64,000 bases of DNA. It comes from Longimicrobiales bacterium. GTDB lineage: Bacteria; Gemmatimonadota; Gemmatimonadetes; Longimicrobiales; Gaopeijiaceae. Shown one piece after another: positions 34,898 through 43,453 of the stretch. Positions within the stretch are counted from its first letter, which is position 1. Each line of letters starts with the position of its first letter. The notes under the pieces were generated by a model that was not told where the DNA came from, made no database searches, and was given only the letters and a program-made list of their open reading frames with translations. The DNA lies in the NCBI GenBank assembly GCA_029245345.1, contig JAQWPM010000012.1:744001-808000 (forward strand), in the 5' to 3' direction. Position numbers and translations under genes: made by a program.

Positions 34898-34922
34898 CAC
34901 TATTCAATGGTCCGTCTTTATT
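34894..34922 (+). promoter_or_regulatory. Sigma-70-type promoter of tRNA-Asn
   Basis: A consensus -35 TTGACA (34894-34899) and a -10 TTTATT (34917-34922) are separated by 17 bases, ending 10 bases before the tRNA. The -35 box overlaps the stop codon of the preceding gene. Confidence 0.7.
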
Positions 34923-34932
34923 TCCACCCCGA

Positions 34933-35005
34933 TCCGGCGTAGCTCAGTTGGTAGAGCAGCTGACTGTTAATCAGCGGGTCACAGGTTCGAGTCCTGTCGC
35001 CGGAG
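34933..35005 (+). tRNA. tRNA-Asn (GTT)
   Basis: The 73-base cloverleaf has acceptor arms TCCGGCG/CGCCGGA, D-loop GCTCAGTTGGTAGAGC, anticodon arm CTGACTGTTAATCAG with anticodon GTT, T-arm CAGGTTCGAGTCCTG and discriminator G. No CCA is encoded. Confidence 0.97.
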
Positions 35006-35030
35006 TAAGATCAGCACAACGAGTTACGAG

Positions 35031-35066
35031 AACGGCCACCCCATCGCGGAGTGGCCGTTTCTTGTT
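35031..35066 (+). terminator. Rho-independent terminator after tRNA-Asn
   Basis: A perfect 9-bp stem (AACGGCCAC / GTGGCCGTT) with an 11-base loop is followed by TCTTGTT, 25 bases after the tRNA. Confidence 0.85.
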
Positions 35067-35404
35067 GGCACGGTCCGTATAGGGTCCGATGAGACTGATT
35101 GCGCGGTTTTCGGCGACCCGCAACTGATGAGGAGGCTGCCGACCTCGAGGCTCGCCGTCGGTCGCACGGCAAGAGCCCTCGCGCGAACTGTCCTTTAGTT
35201 GCCACCATACCGGATTTCCACGCGTGTTACGGCGTGGATTGACTTGGATCCGCTTTGGTCTGGTGTGCCCACAGGATGCACCGCGGCCGATGGGATGGCC
35301 CCATGACTTCTTACGTAGCTCGGTGGGGAGATTACATATGACGGAGCAACAATCTACGGGCGAAGGGCCGCACAGATCTCGCTAAGCCCTAGTCGGACCA
35401 TCGG
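35067..35404. other. Intergenic stretch, nothing recognised
   Basis: The 338 bases between the tRNA terminator and the end of the phosphatidyltransferase gene hold no convincing gene. A rightward 31-codon frame from 35290 and a 15-codon frame from 35338 with GGGGAG upstream exist but show no similarity. No integrase or duplicated tRNA end was seen. Confidence 0.5.
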
Positions 35405-36139
35405 TTACGGAAGTCGCGTTGCGATCCATGCCGTACGGTAGACCGCGGTGCCCACCGTGCCGATCGCTACAAGCGTGATCAAGCCGAACAAGACCGTACC
35501 GTCTTCCCAGCCCATGCGTGCAGACACGGCCGGGTCCAAAATGCCGCCGAAGCCCACAGAGAGAAGCCGCTCTGCGCGCTGCATAACGCCCTTTTTGCAC
35601 ACAACTCCCACACTCTCGCCACGGGCCCGCGCATAGCTCACCAAGAGCGAGCCCCCCAGGGCAGTGGCCACCAGGGCGACGGCGATGGCGGAATCCCGGA
35701 AGAGAACTGCGAGTCCGACGAACGCCCCAACCTCAGCAAACCGATCCAGGGTCGAATCAAGGAAGGCGCCGCGGTCTGAAGCGAGCCCCCGGGCTCGAGC
35801 GATCCGTCCATCGAAGACGTCAGCAGTGCCACCTAACAAAACAGCCCACCCTGCCAACACGACGTGTCCAGTCGCAAAGCCATATCCCCCCGCGATGCCA
35901 AACGCGACACCCAACACGTTGAAGGCGGTCGGGTGCAGACCCATCGCTAGAAAGAGCCTCTCAAGCGGGCCGATGAACCAATAGAACCAGGTTCGGATCA
36001 AACCCCCGAGAACAAAGCCGCCGCGGTCTCCGAGCTCCAGGGGATCTTCACGGTGCCGAGCTCCAGTAGCCGCGAACACGCCCATGGTCAGAAAGGCGAA
36101 TGCAAGAATGCTCACTAGCGCCATCATGTCGGTTCTCAT
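35405..36139 (-). CDS. CDP-alcohol phosphatidyltransferase
   Basis: A 244-residue membrane enzyme. The full family signature DxxDGxxAR(8)GxxxDxxxD is present: D107, D110, G111, A114-R115, G124, D128 and D132 in DVFDGRIARARG...RGAFLDSTLD. About six membrane spans surround it. It transfers a phosphatidyl group from a CDP-activated lipid to an alcohol; the acceptor (glycerol phosphate, inositol phosphate, serine) cannot be told. It overlaps the Tam41-like gene by four bases and is the last of a three-gene operon beginning with plsC. Confidence 0.9.
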   Translation of the reverse strand: MRTDMMALVSILAFAFLTMGVFAATGARHREDPLELGDRGGFVLGGLIRTWFYWFIGPLERLFLAMGLHPTAFNVLGVAFGIAGGYGFATGHVVLAGWAVLLGGTADVFDGRIARARGLASDRGAFLDSTLDRFAEVGAFVGLAVLFRDSAIAVALVATALGGSLLVSYARARGESVGVVCKKGVMQRAERLLSVGFGGILDPAVSARMGWEDGTVLFGLITLVAIGTVGTAVYRTAWIATRLP

Positions 36140-37104
36140 CGGGTGATCTCGCGAGAGGGGCGATTACGTAAGAAGCGGACAACACGGGGCCACAAAAAGA
36201 TGAGCGGCCACCGCCGTTCCAGCGCGGTGAGTTCGATCTTCGTTCCTGAATGCCGTTCTGCTTTTCGTACCAAATAGGGCAACCAGTTGTCGAAAGTTAC
36301 GATGTGCTTTAACCAACGTGAGGTCGCCCGGACCTTCGAACGCCAAAAATGTCTACGCCAACGTCGGGCAACCAATTCGCTCGCCGGAGCGACCAACGAG
36401 AAGCCCTCTGCGGACCGGACCATCAGCCCCGAGCGTTCCGCCCCGACGAGTACCGGACCGAAGACGGTTTGAAAGTGGTCCACCTGTGCATTGAAGATGG
36501 ATTCAGACCGGTTCTTGGCCTCAGGCCGGATCTCACCCTGGTAACAAATCTCCAACAGCCGTTGGCCCAGGCCCGCCCCGTCCACCGGCTCGGTCAAATA
36601 GGGCAACATCCAGTCCAACACCCGCCCATGCGCAGCTGAGACGAGGTCGTTCAGCCACGCCCGTTCTTCAGGCGTCGCCGCCCACACCTGCCCCACTCTC
36701 TGAACGAGTCGGCCCAACAGGAAGTGATCCTTAGGGTTCGGCCCGAGCGCCTGTTCAAGATGTTGCTTGCTCACAATCAGACACTTGGCGAGTCCGAGTT
36801 CCCGGTCGTCGGGCGCGTAAGCGATCGTATTCGGCGGCAGTACGTTCGCCATAGAGGACATCAGCCAAACCCACCGCCGCATCCCACCGGATCTCCGCAA
36901 AGCGGAGTAAAAGGCCCGATACGAGTCCACAACGACCATGAAATCGAATGCGCTATTTCGGTTGGGGTTCGACCCATGCAAGTGTGAACCATACAGAAGT
37001 ACCGCCCTGACGGAGTCCGACGTGTCCAGAACGAGACGATCTGCGAGGTCCCGAACCACAGGGTACCAAGGAGCATCCGCAGCTGGGTGGACGCCCGAGG
37101 TCAT
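36136..37104 (-). CDS. Tam41-like nucleotidyltransferase, candidate CDP-diacylglycerol synthase
   Basis: A 322-residue protein. Residues 35-60 read AVLLYGSHLHGSNPNRNSAF followed by DFMVVVD, similar to the YGSG...DFIxAVD catalytic core of eukaryotic mitochondrial Tam41, with acidic residues D54 and D60. Further on, LLEICYQGEIRPEAKNRSES then IFNAQVDHFQTVFGPVL matches the Tam41 pattern of Y.GDIR, a glutamate-rich turn and a final helix. Tam41 makes CDP-diacylglycerol from phosphatidate and CTP. Four-base overlaps with plsC upstream and a CDP-alcohol transferase downstream place it between enzymes that would make its substrate and use its product. The assignment is by motif and context. Confidence 0.65.
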   Translation of the reverse strand: MTSGVHPAADAPWYPVVRDLADRLVLDTSDSVRAVLLYGSHLHGSNPNRNSAFDFMVVVDSYRAFYSALRRSGGMRRWVWLMSSMANVLPPNTIAYAPDDRELGLAKCLIVSKQHLEQALGPNPKDHFLLGRLVQRVGQVWAATPEERAWLNDLVSAAHGRVLDWMLPYLTEPVDGAGLGQRLLEICYQGEIRPEAKNRSESIFNAQVDHFQTVFGPVLVGAERSGLMVRSAEGFSLVAPASELVARRWRRHFWRSKVRATSRWLKHIVTFDNWLPYLVRKAERHSGTKIELTALERRWPLIFLWPRVVRFLRNRPSREITR

Positions 37105-37874
37105 GCGACCGGCCCCCCCCGCATCTCTTGGAGCTTCTCCACCATGCTCTGCCGCAGTCCTTCGACAAACAGGCCAGCATCAGCTTTCGGGTTCGTCCAT
37201 TCGAATTCGCCGACGTATTCCATTCGCGCGTCCAGCGTGTCCATGCTTCCCAGGAGGTGCTTGAATTTGGCGTACTGCCAAAGGCCATCCACGACGAAGG
37301 CGTGGACCTTCCAAGTACGCGCACGCAGGATCAACCCCAGACCCGCCGGGCGGAACGGTCCGATCTCCCCATCCTTGGACCGCGTCCCCTCAGGATAGAT
37401 GAGGATAGGGACATCCGTTTCCCGGGAGATTTTTCGAAGCTGCTTGAGCATTCGTCGGGCATCCCCCGTGTTTGCTGAAGGGTCCACCCACGGGTATTGA
37501 TACAGCCTGCTCAAGTGCGATATTAGCGGGATAAAACGAGTGTAGCGGCGGCGGGTGACAACACGAAGGTAGCCGCTAGTGAGTGTCTTGACCCCGAGCG
37601 GAAGATCGAGCATCGACTGGTGGTTCATGACGACCAACACTCCAGGCTCGCACGGGATGATGCGATCCGGATGAGGAAGGGACGCACCTCCGATAACTTC
37701 GAAAGGCCTCGTCACAAGCCAGGCCAAGTACTGAAGCCAGGAACCCAACACGCTGATCCGGCTCTGGGGTCGAAGCCACAGCCATGGGCCGACCAAGAAA
37801 CGTTGGACGAGATCGGACAGCAGCATGCCCAGACAGGTAACGATCAGGGCCAAATAACCTCGGAGTAGCTTCAA
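37101..37874 (-). CDS. plsC: 1-acyl-sn-glycerol-3-phosphate acyltransferase
   Basis: A 257-residue acyltransferase with an N-terminal membrane helix. Catalytic block I is NHQSMLD (N84, H85, D90) and block III EGTRSKDGE at 162-170. A phosphate-binding YPWVDPSAN segment lies between. It adds a second acyl chain to lysophosphatidate, giving phosphatidate at the inner membrane. Overlap of four bases with the next gene makes it first of the lipid operon. It is divergent from the acetoacetate decarboxylase-like gene. Confidence 0.9.
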   Translation of the reverse strand: MKLLRGYLALIVTCLGMLLSDLVQRFLVGPWLWLRPQSRISVLGSWLQYLAWLVTRPFEVIGGASLPHPDRIIPCEPGVLVVMNHQSMLDLPLGVKTLTSGYLRVVTRRRYTRFIPLISHLSRLYQYPWVDPSANTGDARRMLKQLRKISRETDVPILIYPEGTRSKDGEIGPFRPAGLGLILRARTWKVHAFVVDGLWQYAKFKHLLGSMDTLDARMEYVGEFEWTNPKADAGLFVEGLRQSMVEKLQEMRGGPVA

Positions 37875-37984
37875 GCGCTATCGCCTCCGGGGATCGACGA
37901 AGAGCAGGGTATAGAGCACACGAACGTGCGGCGGACGGCAAACGCTAACCGGACCCGCCGACCAGCATCAAGGCGAATAGATCA

Positions 37985-38662
37985 ATGGATGATCAAGGCT
38001 ACACCTACTACGGCTTCAAGAACTGTGTCGGAGGGTTCTTCGAGATGCCCACGTCGGACGCTCGCAAACTCCTTCCGAAGCACCTTGAGCCGCTCGAGAT
38101 GCAGCACGAGCGGAGCATCTTGGCGCTGACTTGCTTCGAGTTCACCGAAAGTGAAGTCGGGCACTACTTCGAGGTCGTCCTGGCCGTAATTGTCCCGCCC
38201 ATGGTTGAGCCGGGGAAGCCGCTCCCAAAGGCCGCGTTCTACCCGTTTTGCGTCGGGGTGACCAGCGCAGCCGCACGCGAACATGCAACAGAACGTTGGC
38301 ATCTTCCGCACTTTTTGGGAGAGCTCGACATCGCCATGAACGAGTTCGACGACCGCATGGAAGTCGAGGTTCGCGACGACGACAAGCCAGTGCTCGACCT
38401 CTTGGTCACAAAGCACAAGTACGCCCCCTCAAAAAACCTATACAACGCCTTTATGGTTGACGCTGACTCAGATCGAAAGTTCAAGGCCAACATTTACATG
38501 GGGGCCCCCCACTCCGAGCACGAAGAGGAGACGGGGTCGCTCACGCTTTACGAGCACGAGATGACGGCGGGTCTGACGATCGACGACGTCAACACGTACC
38601 CGTTCCGCGAACAGTGGTATCAGGCCGGCTTGCAGACCTTCGAGCCCTTGCTGGAGATCTGA
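37985..38662 (+). CDS. Acetoacetate decarboxylase-like protein
   Basis: A 225-residue protein of the acetoacetate decarboxylase-like fold: GFFEMPTSDARKLLPKHLEP near the N-terminus, ALTCFEFTESEVGHYFEVVL, and PPMVEPGKPLPKAAFYPF. A catalytic lysine in the classical position could not be confirmed, so it may be a non-decarboxylating member. It sits 5 bases before the lipid kinase start and is divergent from plsC, so a role in lipid or keto-acid metabolism is plausible but not shown. Confidence 0.65.
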   Translation: MDDQGYTYYGFKNCVGGFFEMPTSDARKLLPKHLEPLEMQHERSILALTCFEFTESEVGHYFEVVLAVIVPPMVEPGKPLPKAAFYPFCVGVTSAAAREHATERWHLPHFLGELDIAMNEFDDRMEVEVRDDDKPVLDLLVTKHKYAPSKNLYNAFMVDADSDRKFKANIYMGAPHSEHEEETGSLTLYEHEMTAGLTIDDVNTYPFREQWYQAGLQTFEPLLEI

Positions 38663-38667
38663 TCTCG

Positions 38668-39609
38668 GTGCCAGGCCACTTCGTCATTTTTAATCCCGCC
38701 TCGGGGCGGGGACGCGGCCGAAAACGCATCGCCGTCTATCGGCGTCTACTGGAAGCGCAACTCGACGACGTGACATTCGCAACCACAACGCGGCCCGGTG
38801 AGGAGCGGGAACTCACCGACCGTGCGGCAGGCGAGGGTTTCGACGTTGTTGTGGCGGTGGGCGGAGACGGCACGTGGAGCAACGTGGCAGATCGCTTGCT
38901 CAACCATGACCGAACTGATGTGGTGCTGGGGATGCTACCCAACGGCACGGGAAACGACTTCGGTCGCAGCCTCGGCTTCGACCCAATGAACGCGGCTGAA
39001 GCAGTGAACTCCCTGGCCAGTGGGAACCGGCGCCGTGTCGATGTAGGTCGCATCGACACGCCTACGGCCTCAGAACACTCGCCGGAGCAGAGCGAAGCCC
39101 GCCACTTCTTGAACCTGGTCGGCTTTGGTTTCGATGTCGCTGTGATCGACGCAGCGTCTCAGGCTCGGTTCCTCAAGGGCGAGCTGTTGTACAAAATCAC
39201 AGCGCTTCAGCAGCTCTTCAAATTCCCGGGAATCGACCTGGAGCTCGCGGCCGCCGATGGGACCGAGCGGTCCGGGCGCCACCTGATGTTGACGGTGTCA
39301 AACGGACGTTTCTTCGGCGGAGGCTTCCCGATCGCGCCCAAGGCGACTGTCGAAGACGGACTGCTGCACGCGTGCCAGATCCAAGACGCAGCGCCAATGA
39401 CCCGCCTGAAGCTCTTCAACATGGCGGAACGCGGCCGGCACGTAGAATCGGAACAGGTGGAGGTGCTCGACGACGCATCCTTCACCGTCACATTCCCGGC
39501 AGCTCCCCGCTTCGAGGTGGATGGGGACATTCGACGGGCTTCCGATCCATCGATCGTGATCCGTGCGTTACCTGCCGCTCTCGAAGTGATCGCGCCGCCC
39601 GTTCAGTAG
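38668..39609 (+). CDS. Diacylglycerol/lipid kinase family protein
   Basis: A 313-residue kinase of the DagK/YegS/NAD-kinase-like fold, starting at GTG 38668. Marks: IFNPASGRGRGRK at 7-19, ATP-binding VAVGGDGTWS with GGDGT at 65-69, GMLPNGTGNDFGRSL, and the C-terminal beta-sandwich with ENGRFFGGG-like SNGRFFGGGFPIAP. It phosphorylates a lipid such as diacylglycerol to phosphatidate, which would feed the divergent plsC-Tam41-like operon. The longer frame to 38614 is rejected because it overlaps the upstream gene. Confidence 0.88.
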   Translation: MPGHFVIFNPASGRGRGRKRIAVYRRLLEAQLDDVTFATTTRPGEERELTDRAAGEGFDVVVAVGGDGTWSNVADRLLNHDRTDVVLGMLPNGTGNDFGRSLGFDPMNAAEAVNSLASGNRRRVDVGRIDTPTASEHSPEQSEARHFLNLVGFGFDVAVIDAASQARFLKGELLYKITALQQLFKFPGIDLELAAADGTERSGRHLMLTVSNGRFFGGGFPIAPKATVEDGLLHACQIQDAAPMTRLKLFNMAERGRHVESEQVEVLDDASFTVTFPAAPRFEVDGDIRRASDPSIVIRALPAALEVIAPPVQ

Positions 39610-39647
39610 CACAGTGGCGCAATCGTAAGCGTCAGTCCGACTATTAC

Positions 39648-40046
39648 TTAGACGCCCTCAACGGCGAGCAGCTTCTGCTTCCGCCAGACGCCGCCGTAGC
39701 CCACGAGCTTCCCATCTGCGCCAACCACCCGGCGGCAGGGGACAACAATGGCCAGAGCATTCAGTCCATTAACCCGCCCCACAGCTCGTACCGCAGAAGG
39801 TCGCCCGACCGTGGCGGCCAATTCACCGTAGCTACGGGCCTCCCCGTACGAAATCTCACAAAGCGCACCCCAAACGTTCTGCTGAAGGTCAGTTCCCGGG
39901 GCCACGGTTGGAAGAGTTAAGTCCCGCAGAGATCCGTCGAAATAGGACGCGAGAAGGGCCTTCTCGACGAATAACCGGTGGCCGAGCCTCTGCGGCTCAA
40001 TCTTCCTGACTGAGCGTCCCAGCGGAAAGGCGATAACGCTCTTCAC
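39648..40046 (-). CDS. MGMT-like protein with altered active site (PCRR)
   Basis: A 132-residue DNA alkyltransferase domain of the Ogt/MGMT family. The HTH-like block FQ..VW is seen as LQQNVWGALCEISYGEARSY, with GELAATVGRPSAVRAVG. The active-site motif reads VVPCRRVVG, with Cys present but the usual His replaced by Arg (codon CGC). N-L-A-I before it and the late glutamate in LLAVEG are retained. It may be a weak or inactive transferase, or a damaged-base sensor. It overlaps the modC end by 50 bases. Confidence 0.72.
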   Translation of the reverse strand: MKSVIAFPLGRSVRKIEPQRLGHRLFVEKALLASYFDGSLRDLTLPTVAPGTDLQQNVWGALCEISYGEARSYGELAATVGRPSAVRAVGRVNGLNALAIVVPCRRVVGADGKLVGYGGVWRKQKLLAVEGV

Positions 40047-40641
40047 CCAGTTGTCGCGCGTCTTCTTCGTCGTGACTTACCAAGACAAGCGGCACCCCTC
40101 GCTGCAGTGTCCAAGATCGAACGACCTGACACAACTCTGCGCGGAGCGGCCGGTCGAGCGCAGAGAACGGTTCGTCGAGTAGGAGCATCCGCGGCTCGGC
40201 GATCAGGGCGCGCCCCAGAGCGACGCGCTGCTGCTCTCCCCCTGAGAGCCTTTTTGGTCTCCTGTCCAAGAGCGGCGTGATTTGGAGAAGATCTGCGATC
40301 TCCGTTACGGACGCCTCCGGTTCCGCCCCGTAGGTCAGATTCTCTCGTACGGAGAGATGCGGGAAGAGAAGAACGTCTTGCGGAACCCATCCCACGCTTC
40401 GCTCCCATGGGGATACCCAGGCACCCGACGAGGAGTCTTGCCATACCTCCGATCTGAAGGTCACGCGCCCGCGGGCTCTGCGTTCGACGCCCGCCAGAAT
40501 CCTGAGAAGGGTGCTCTTTCCAGCGCCTGACGGCCCGACGATCGCGACGGCCTTCGTTCTCGTATCCAGTGAGACGCAGAGGTCGGTGCCCGGGAGCTGG
40601 AGCTCGAGCTCCAGCTTCAATCTGAAGGCGTCAGCGACCAT
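39997..40641 (-). CDS. modC: Molybdate-type ABC transporter ATPase
   Basis: A 214-residue ABC ATPase. From ATG 40641 the Walker A is GPSGAGKS at 36-43, signature LSGGEQQRVALGRAL, Walker B MLLLDEPFSALD, H-loop VLVSHDEEDA. It lacks the C-terminal MOP domain that many ModC proteins carry. It overlaps the stop of the fused modAB gene by 11 bases, so the two form one importer. Substrate is probably molybdate or tungstate judging from the partner; sulfate is an alternative. Confidence 0.82.
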   Translation of the reverse strand: MVADAFRLKLELELQLPGTDLCVSLDTRTKAVAIVGPSGAGKSTLLRILAGVERRARGRVTFRSEVWQDSSSGAWVSPWERSVGWVPQDVLLFPHLSVRENLTYGAEPEASVTEIADLLQITPLLDRRPKRLSGGEQQRVALGRALIAEPRMLLLDEPFSALDRPLRAELCQVVRSWTLQRGVPLVLVSHDEEDARQLGEERYRLSAGTLSQED

Positions 40642-42172
40642 GACGGTCCTCCAGTCGCTGCTTCTGCCGACGAGACAAGACCTCGAAGCCAAAGAGCGCC
40701 AGCAGCGAAACGGCGACGCTCGCACCCACGAGAAGCCACACTTGTTCCTGTCCCTGCGGGGACTCCAATAGCGTGTATACTGCTAGCGCGATGGTGCGGG
40801 TCGACCCCTCGACATTTCCTGCCAAGACCACAGTCGCCCCAAACTCTCCGAGGGCCCGAGCGAAAGCGAGCACGGCACCAGCTGCGATGCCTGGGAGAGC
40901 AAGCGGAAGAGAGATCCTGAGGAAGGTGCGGCGAGGCGTCACGCCGAGTGTGGAAGACAATTCTTCGTACTTCGAATCGATTGCCTCGAACGCCCCGCGG
41001 ATCGAGATCACGTACAGTGGCATCCCTACGACGAACGCGGCTAAAGCAGCCCCGAGCAGGGTGAATGGGACCGGCAGGCCCAGGCTGGCCAACGCACCAC
41101 CGAACGGGGTGTTCGTTCCCAGCACGCTCAGCAACAAGAAGCCAGTTACCACAGGCGGCAGAACGAGCGGAGCAAGGACGAGCGCCGAGACGATCGACTT
41201 TCCGCGGAAGTCCCACCGGGCCAACACCCATCCGAGCCCTATCGCCGGCACGAGCCCGACCAACGTGGCCAACAACGCCACGATCACCGACAGACGAATG
41301 GCGGATGCTACCCCGGGCACCCCGAGTGACGAACCGGAGCGCGCTTGCTCAGCGTCAAAAGACTCACTGGGCAATCGGAAGCCCTCCGCCCCGAAGACAT
41401 CCGCAGCCTCAGTGGAGGCTAGAAAGGCAACAAAGGCGCGCGCGACATCCGGGACATCGCTGCCTACCAGGGGCGCCGCCCAGTAGCCGATGTGGGGGTG
41501 ATCGTCCGAGTCGAAAACGAACGCCAGCGCTACATCCGAGTCTTGGAGGGCATCCGTGCGATATACGACCCCGGCCGAGACCTCACCGCGTGCCACCCAC
41601 TCAAGCGTCCCCCTCACGGAGCCACTCCGTACAACCTTGGGTTCCACCTCCGCCCAGACCCCATGCGCCTCCAACGCGGACCTGGCATACCGGCCCGCGG
41701 GGACATTCTCCCCAGCCAGAGCGATGCGTGTAACGCCCCCCAGCTGTTCCGCCGACGTGATACCGCTCGCCCCAGCAGGGACAATCGCTACCAAGTCGTT
41801 CGATGCGATCTCAAGCGCCGTGCCCGCGAGCACGGCACCGCGCTCGCGCAGCCATTCTACCCACTGGAGATCTGCGGAGACGATCACGTCAGCGGTGGGG
41901 TCCCGTACGGCCTGCGTAGCCGCCCGGGAGGTGGCGCTGAATGAGAAGGCGACGGGCGCTCCACCTGTTCGTTCCCACGCGAGTGCCACCTGAGGAAGGA
42001 CGTCGGCCAAACTCGCTGCCGCAAGCACAAGAAGGGCAGAATCCTGCGCTTCTGCAGTGGGGGTGGCACGCACAGGGACGGCTAGGGCGAACGCCAGCAC
42101 CCAACCAACACCAAAGGTGGTCAGAAGGCGGCGTGGGGGCCGCGAGCGGGATGTTGGGTCGTTGGTGTGCAC
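40631..42172 (-). CDS. Fused ModA-ModB molybdate transporter (binding protein plus permease)
   Basis: A 513-residue protein. After a signal or anchor (about 20-43), residues 45-285 form a ModA-like binding protein (LVLAAASLADVLPQVA, FSFSATSRAATQ, VIVSADLQWVEWLRERG). Residues 290-505 are a ModB-like permease of about five spans with the ABC-coupling loop EELSSTLGVTPRRTFLRISL and EFGATVVLAGN. ModA and ModB are normally separate genes. The fusion would tether one binding domain per permease. It is read through without any stop and pairs with modC. Confidence 0.88.
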   Translation of the reverse strand: MHTNDPTSRSRPPRRLLTTFGVGWVLAFALAVPVRATPTAEAQDSALLVLAAASLADVLPQVALAWERTGGAPVAFSFSATSRAATQAVRDPTADVIVSADLQWVEWLRERGAVLAGTALEIASNDLVAIVPAGASGITSAEQLGGVTRIALAGENVPAGRYARSALEAHGVWAEVEPKVVRSGSVRGTLEWVARGEVSAGVVYRTDALQDSDVALAFVFDSDDHPHIGYWAAPLVGSDVPDVARAFVAFLASTEAADVFGAEGFRLPSESFDAEQARSGSSLGVPGVASAIRLSVIVALLATLVGLVPAIGLGWVLARWDFRGKSIVSALVLAPLVLPPVVTGFLLLSVLGTNTPFGGALASLGLPVPFTLLGAALAAFVVGMPLYVISIRGAFEAIDSKYEELSSTLGVTPRRTFLRISLPLALPGIAAGAVLAFARALGEFGATVVLAGNVEGSTRTIALAVYTLLESPQGQEQVWLLVGASVAVSLLALFGFEVLSRRQKQRLEDRHGR

Positions 42173-42255
42173 GGGGCCGCCACGGTACCGATTCGGCCTA
42201 CCTCAGGTCAACGGCGGACCTTGCTCCGATCTCCGCTCCGTCCTTCCTTTCCCCC

Positions 42256-42687
42256 ATGAGTCCTCAACCCCCAGGCGTCCCCTGCGCCGAAACGATGATC
42301 GACGTGCGTAGCTCGGAGCTGGACGCCTTCGGTCATGTGAATCATGCCGTCTTCTTGAACTATCTGGAGCATGGCCGCTTCGAAGCTCTTGAGCAGGCCG
42401 GGTTCCCTTGGTCCGTACTCAACGACCGCAATTGGGGGATCTTCGTGGTACGTATCGAGGTCGACTATGTCGCAGAAGCCAAGCGCGGAGACGCACTCAT
42501 CGTGAGGACTTGGGCTGACTCCTTCCGCCGCACCAGTATGATTCTCGAGCAGGAGATTGTGCACGGAGACGACCCTTCCGTGGTTACCACCCGAGCACGT
42601 GTGACCGCTGTCTGGGTGGGTCCCGACCGAAAGCCGATGCGAGTCCCCAGTGAGGTCCGTGTTGGGCTGACCGGCGCAGAGAGCTGA
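42256..42687 (+). CDS. Acyl-CoA thioesterase (4HBT/YbgC-like)
   Basis: A 143-residue hotdog-fold thioesterase. Catalytic block: SELDAFGHVNHAVFLNYLEHGRF with the aspartate typical of 4-hydroxybenzoyl-CoA thioesterase-type enzymes. The rest of the hotdog helix-strand pattern follows (RIEVDYVAEAKRGDALIVRTW). ATG 42256 is chosen; the longer frame to 41941 overlaps modAB on the other strand. It is 15 bases ahead of the phosphopantetheinyl transferase gene, suggesting a role in fatty-acid or polyketide chemistry. Confidence 0.85.
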   Translation: MSPQPPGVPCAETMIDVRSSELDAFGHVNHAVFLNYLEHGRFEALEQAGFPWSVLNDRNWGIFVVRIEVDYVAEAKRGDALIVRTWADSFRRTSMILEQEIVHGDDPSVVTTRARVTAVWVGPDRKPMRVPSEVRVGLTGAES

Positions 42688-42702
42688 CAAGGCGGGACAC
42701 CC

Positions 42703-43425
42703 ATGCCGAGCGCTAACCTCCTGAGGGTCGGAAACGACGTCGTCGACCTCACGCACGTTCGAACTCGCGATAAGAGCTCCGACGAGCGATTCCTTGCACG
42801 GGTCTTCACGGACTCCGAACGGGCGGGCATCGGACGGGCTCCGGACCCGGATCTCGACGTCTGGTGCCGATGGGCCGCCAAAGAAGCGGCGTTCAAGGTG
42901 GTCTCAAAGCTGCTCGGCTCGCCGCCCACATTCGCGCACACTTTGTTTGAAACGGAGTGGGTCAGTGAGTCAGAATCGGCCGAGCACACTGGTGTCGTCT
43001 CCTATGGAGACCGGCTCATTTCAATTCAGTTGGAAGCTCGGCCCGGCTCCCTCGTGCACTCCATCGCCTGGAGCACGCATGACGAGGGCGGCCGGCCGAA
43101 GTTGTTCACGCATGTGGGGTCTGTCGACGACCGGGGGATGCCTTGGGGTGCAGACACCGCAGAGCTTGAGCGCAGGCTGACTGACCGCGAGTTAACCTCG
43201 GTCCACTCGCGTGCATCGGCAGCGGTTCGCGTGGGAGCCAAGTCCATGTTGGCGGATGTGTTGACAGTGGACGAAAACGATATCGAGATCGTGTGCGCTC
43301 CGGGTGCGATCGGCCGAAGGCCTCCCTTCGTGTTCTTGAACGGGAAGCCCGCTGGTGCGGACGTGTCGCTGACCCACGACGGGTCTTGGATCGCTTGGGC
43401 GCTGTGGGCCCGAACAGGTGAGTAG
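42703..43425 (+). CDS. 4'-phosphopantetheinyl transferase family protein
   Basis: A 240-residue protein with both AcpS-type motifs: LRVGNDVVDLTHVR at the N-terminus (Mg-binding aspartate) and WCRWAAKEAAFKVVSK. It is longer than AcpS (about 120 residues) and has an added C-terminal half with a second weak PPTase-like strand (SLTHDGSWIAWALW). It would load acyl or peptidyl carrier proteins with phosphopantetheine. The carrier is unknown. Confidence 0.8.
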   Translation: MPSANLLRVGNDVVDLTHVRTRDKSSDERFLARVFTDSERAGIGRAPDPDLDVWCRWAAKEAAFKVVSKLLGSPPTFAHTLFETEWVSESESAEHTGVVSYGDRLISIQLEARPGSLVHSIAWSTHDEGGRPKLFTHVGSVDDRGMPWGADTAELERRLTDRELTSVHSRASAAVRVGAKSMLADVLTVDENDIEIVCAPGAIGRRPPFVFLNGKPAGADVSLTHDGSWIAWALWARTGE

Positions 43426-43453
43426 AACCTCCCGCCAGGGCTAACGCCTCGCG

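Noticed and set aside
34933-35404. Mobile element integrated at tRNA-Asn
   Set aside because: No integrase, duplicated tRNA end or cargo genes in the flanking sequence.
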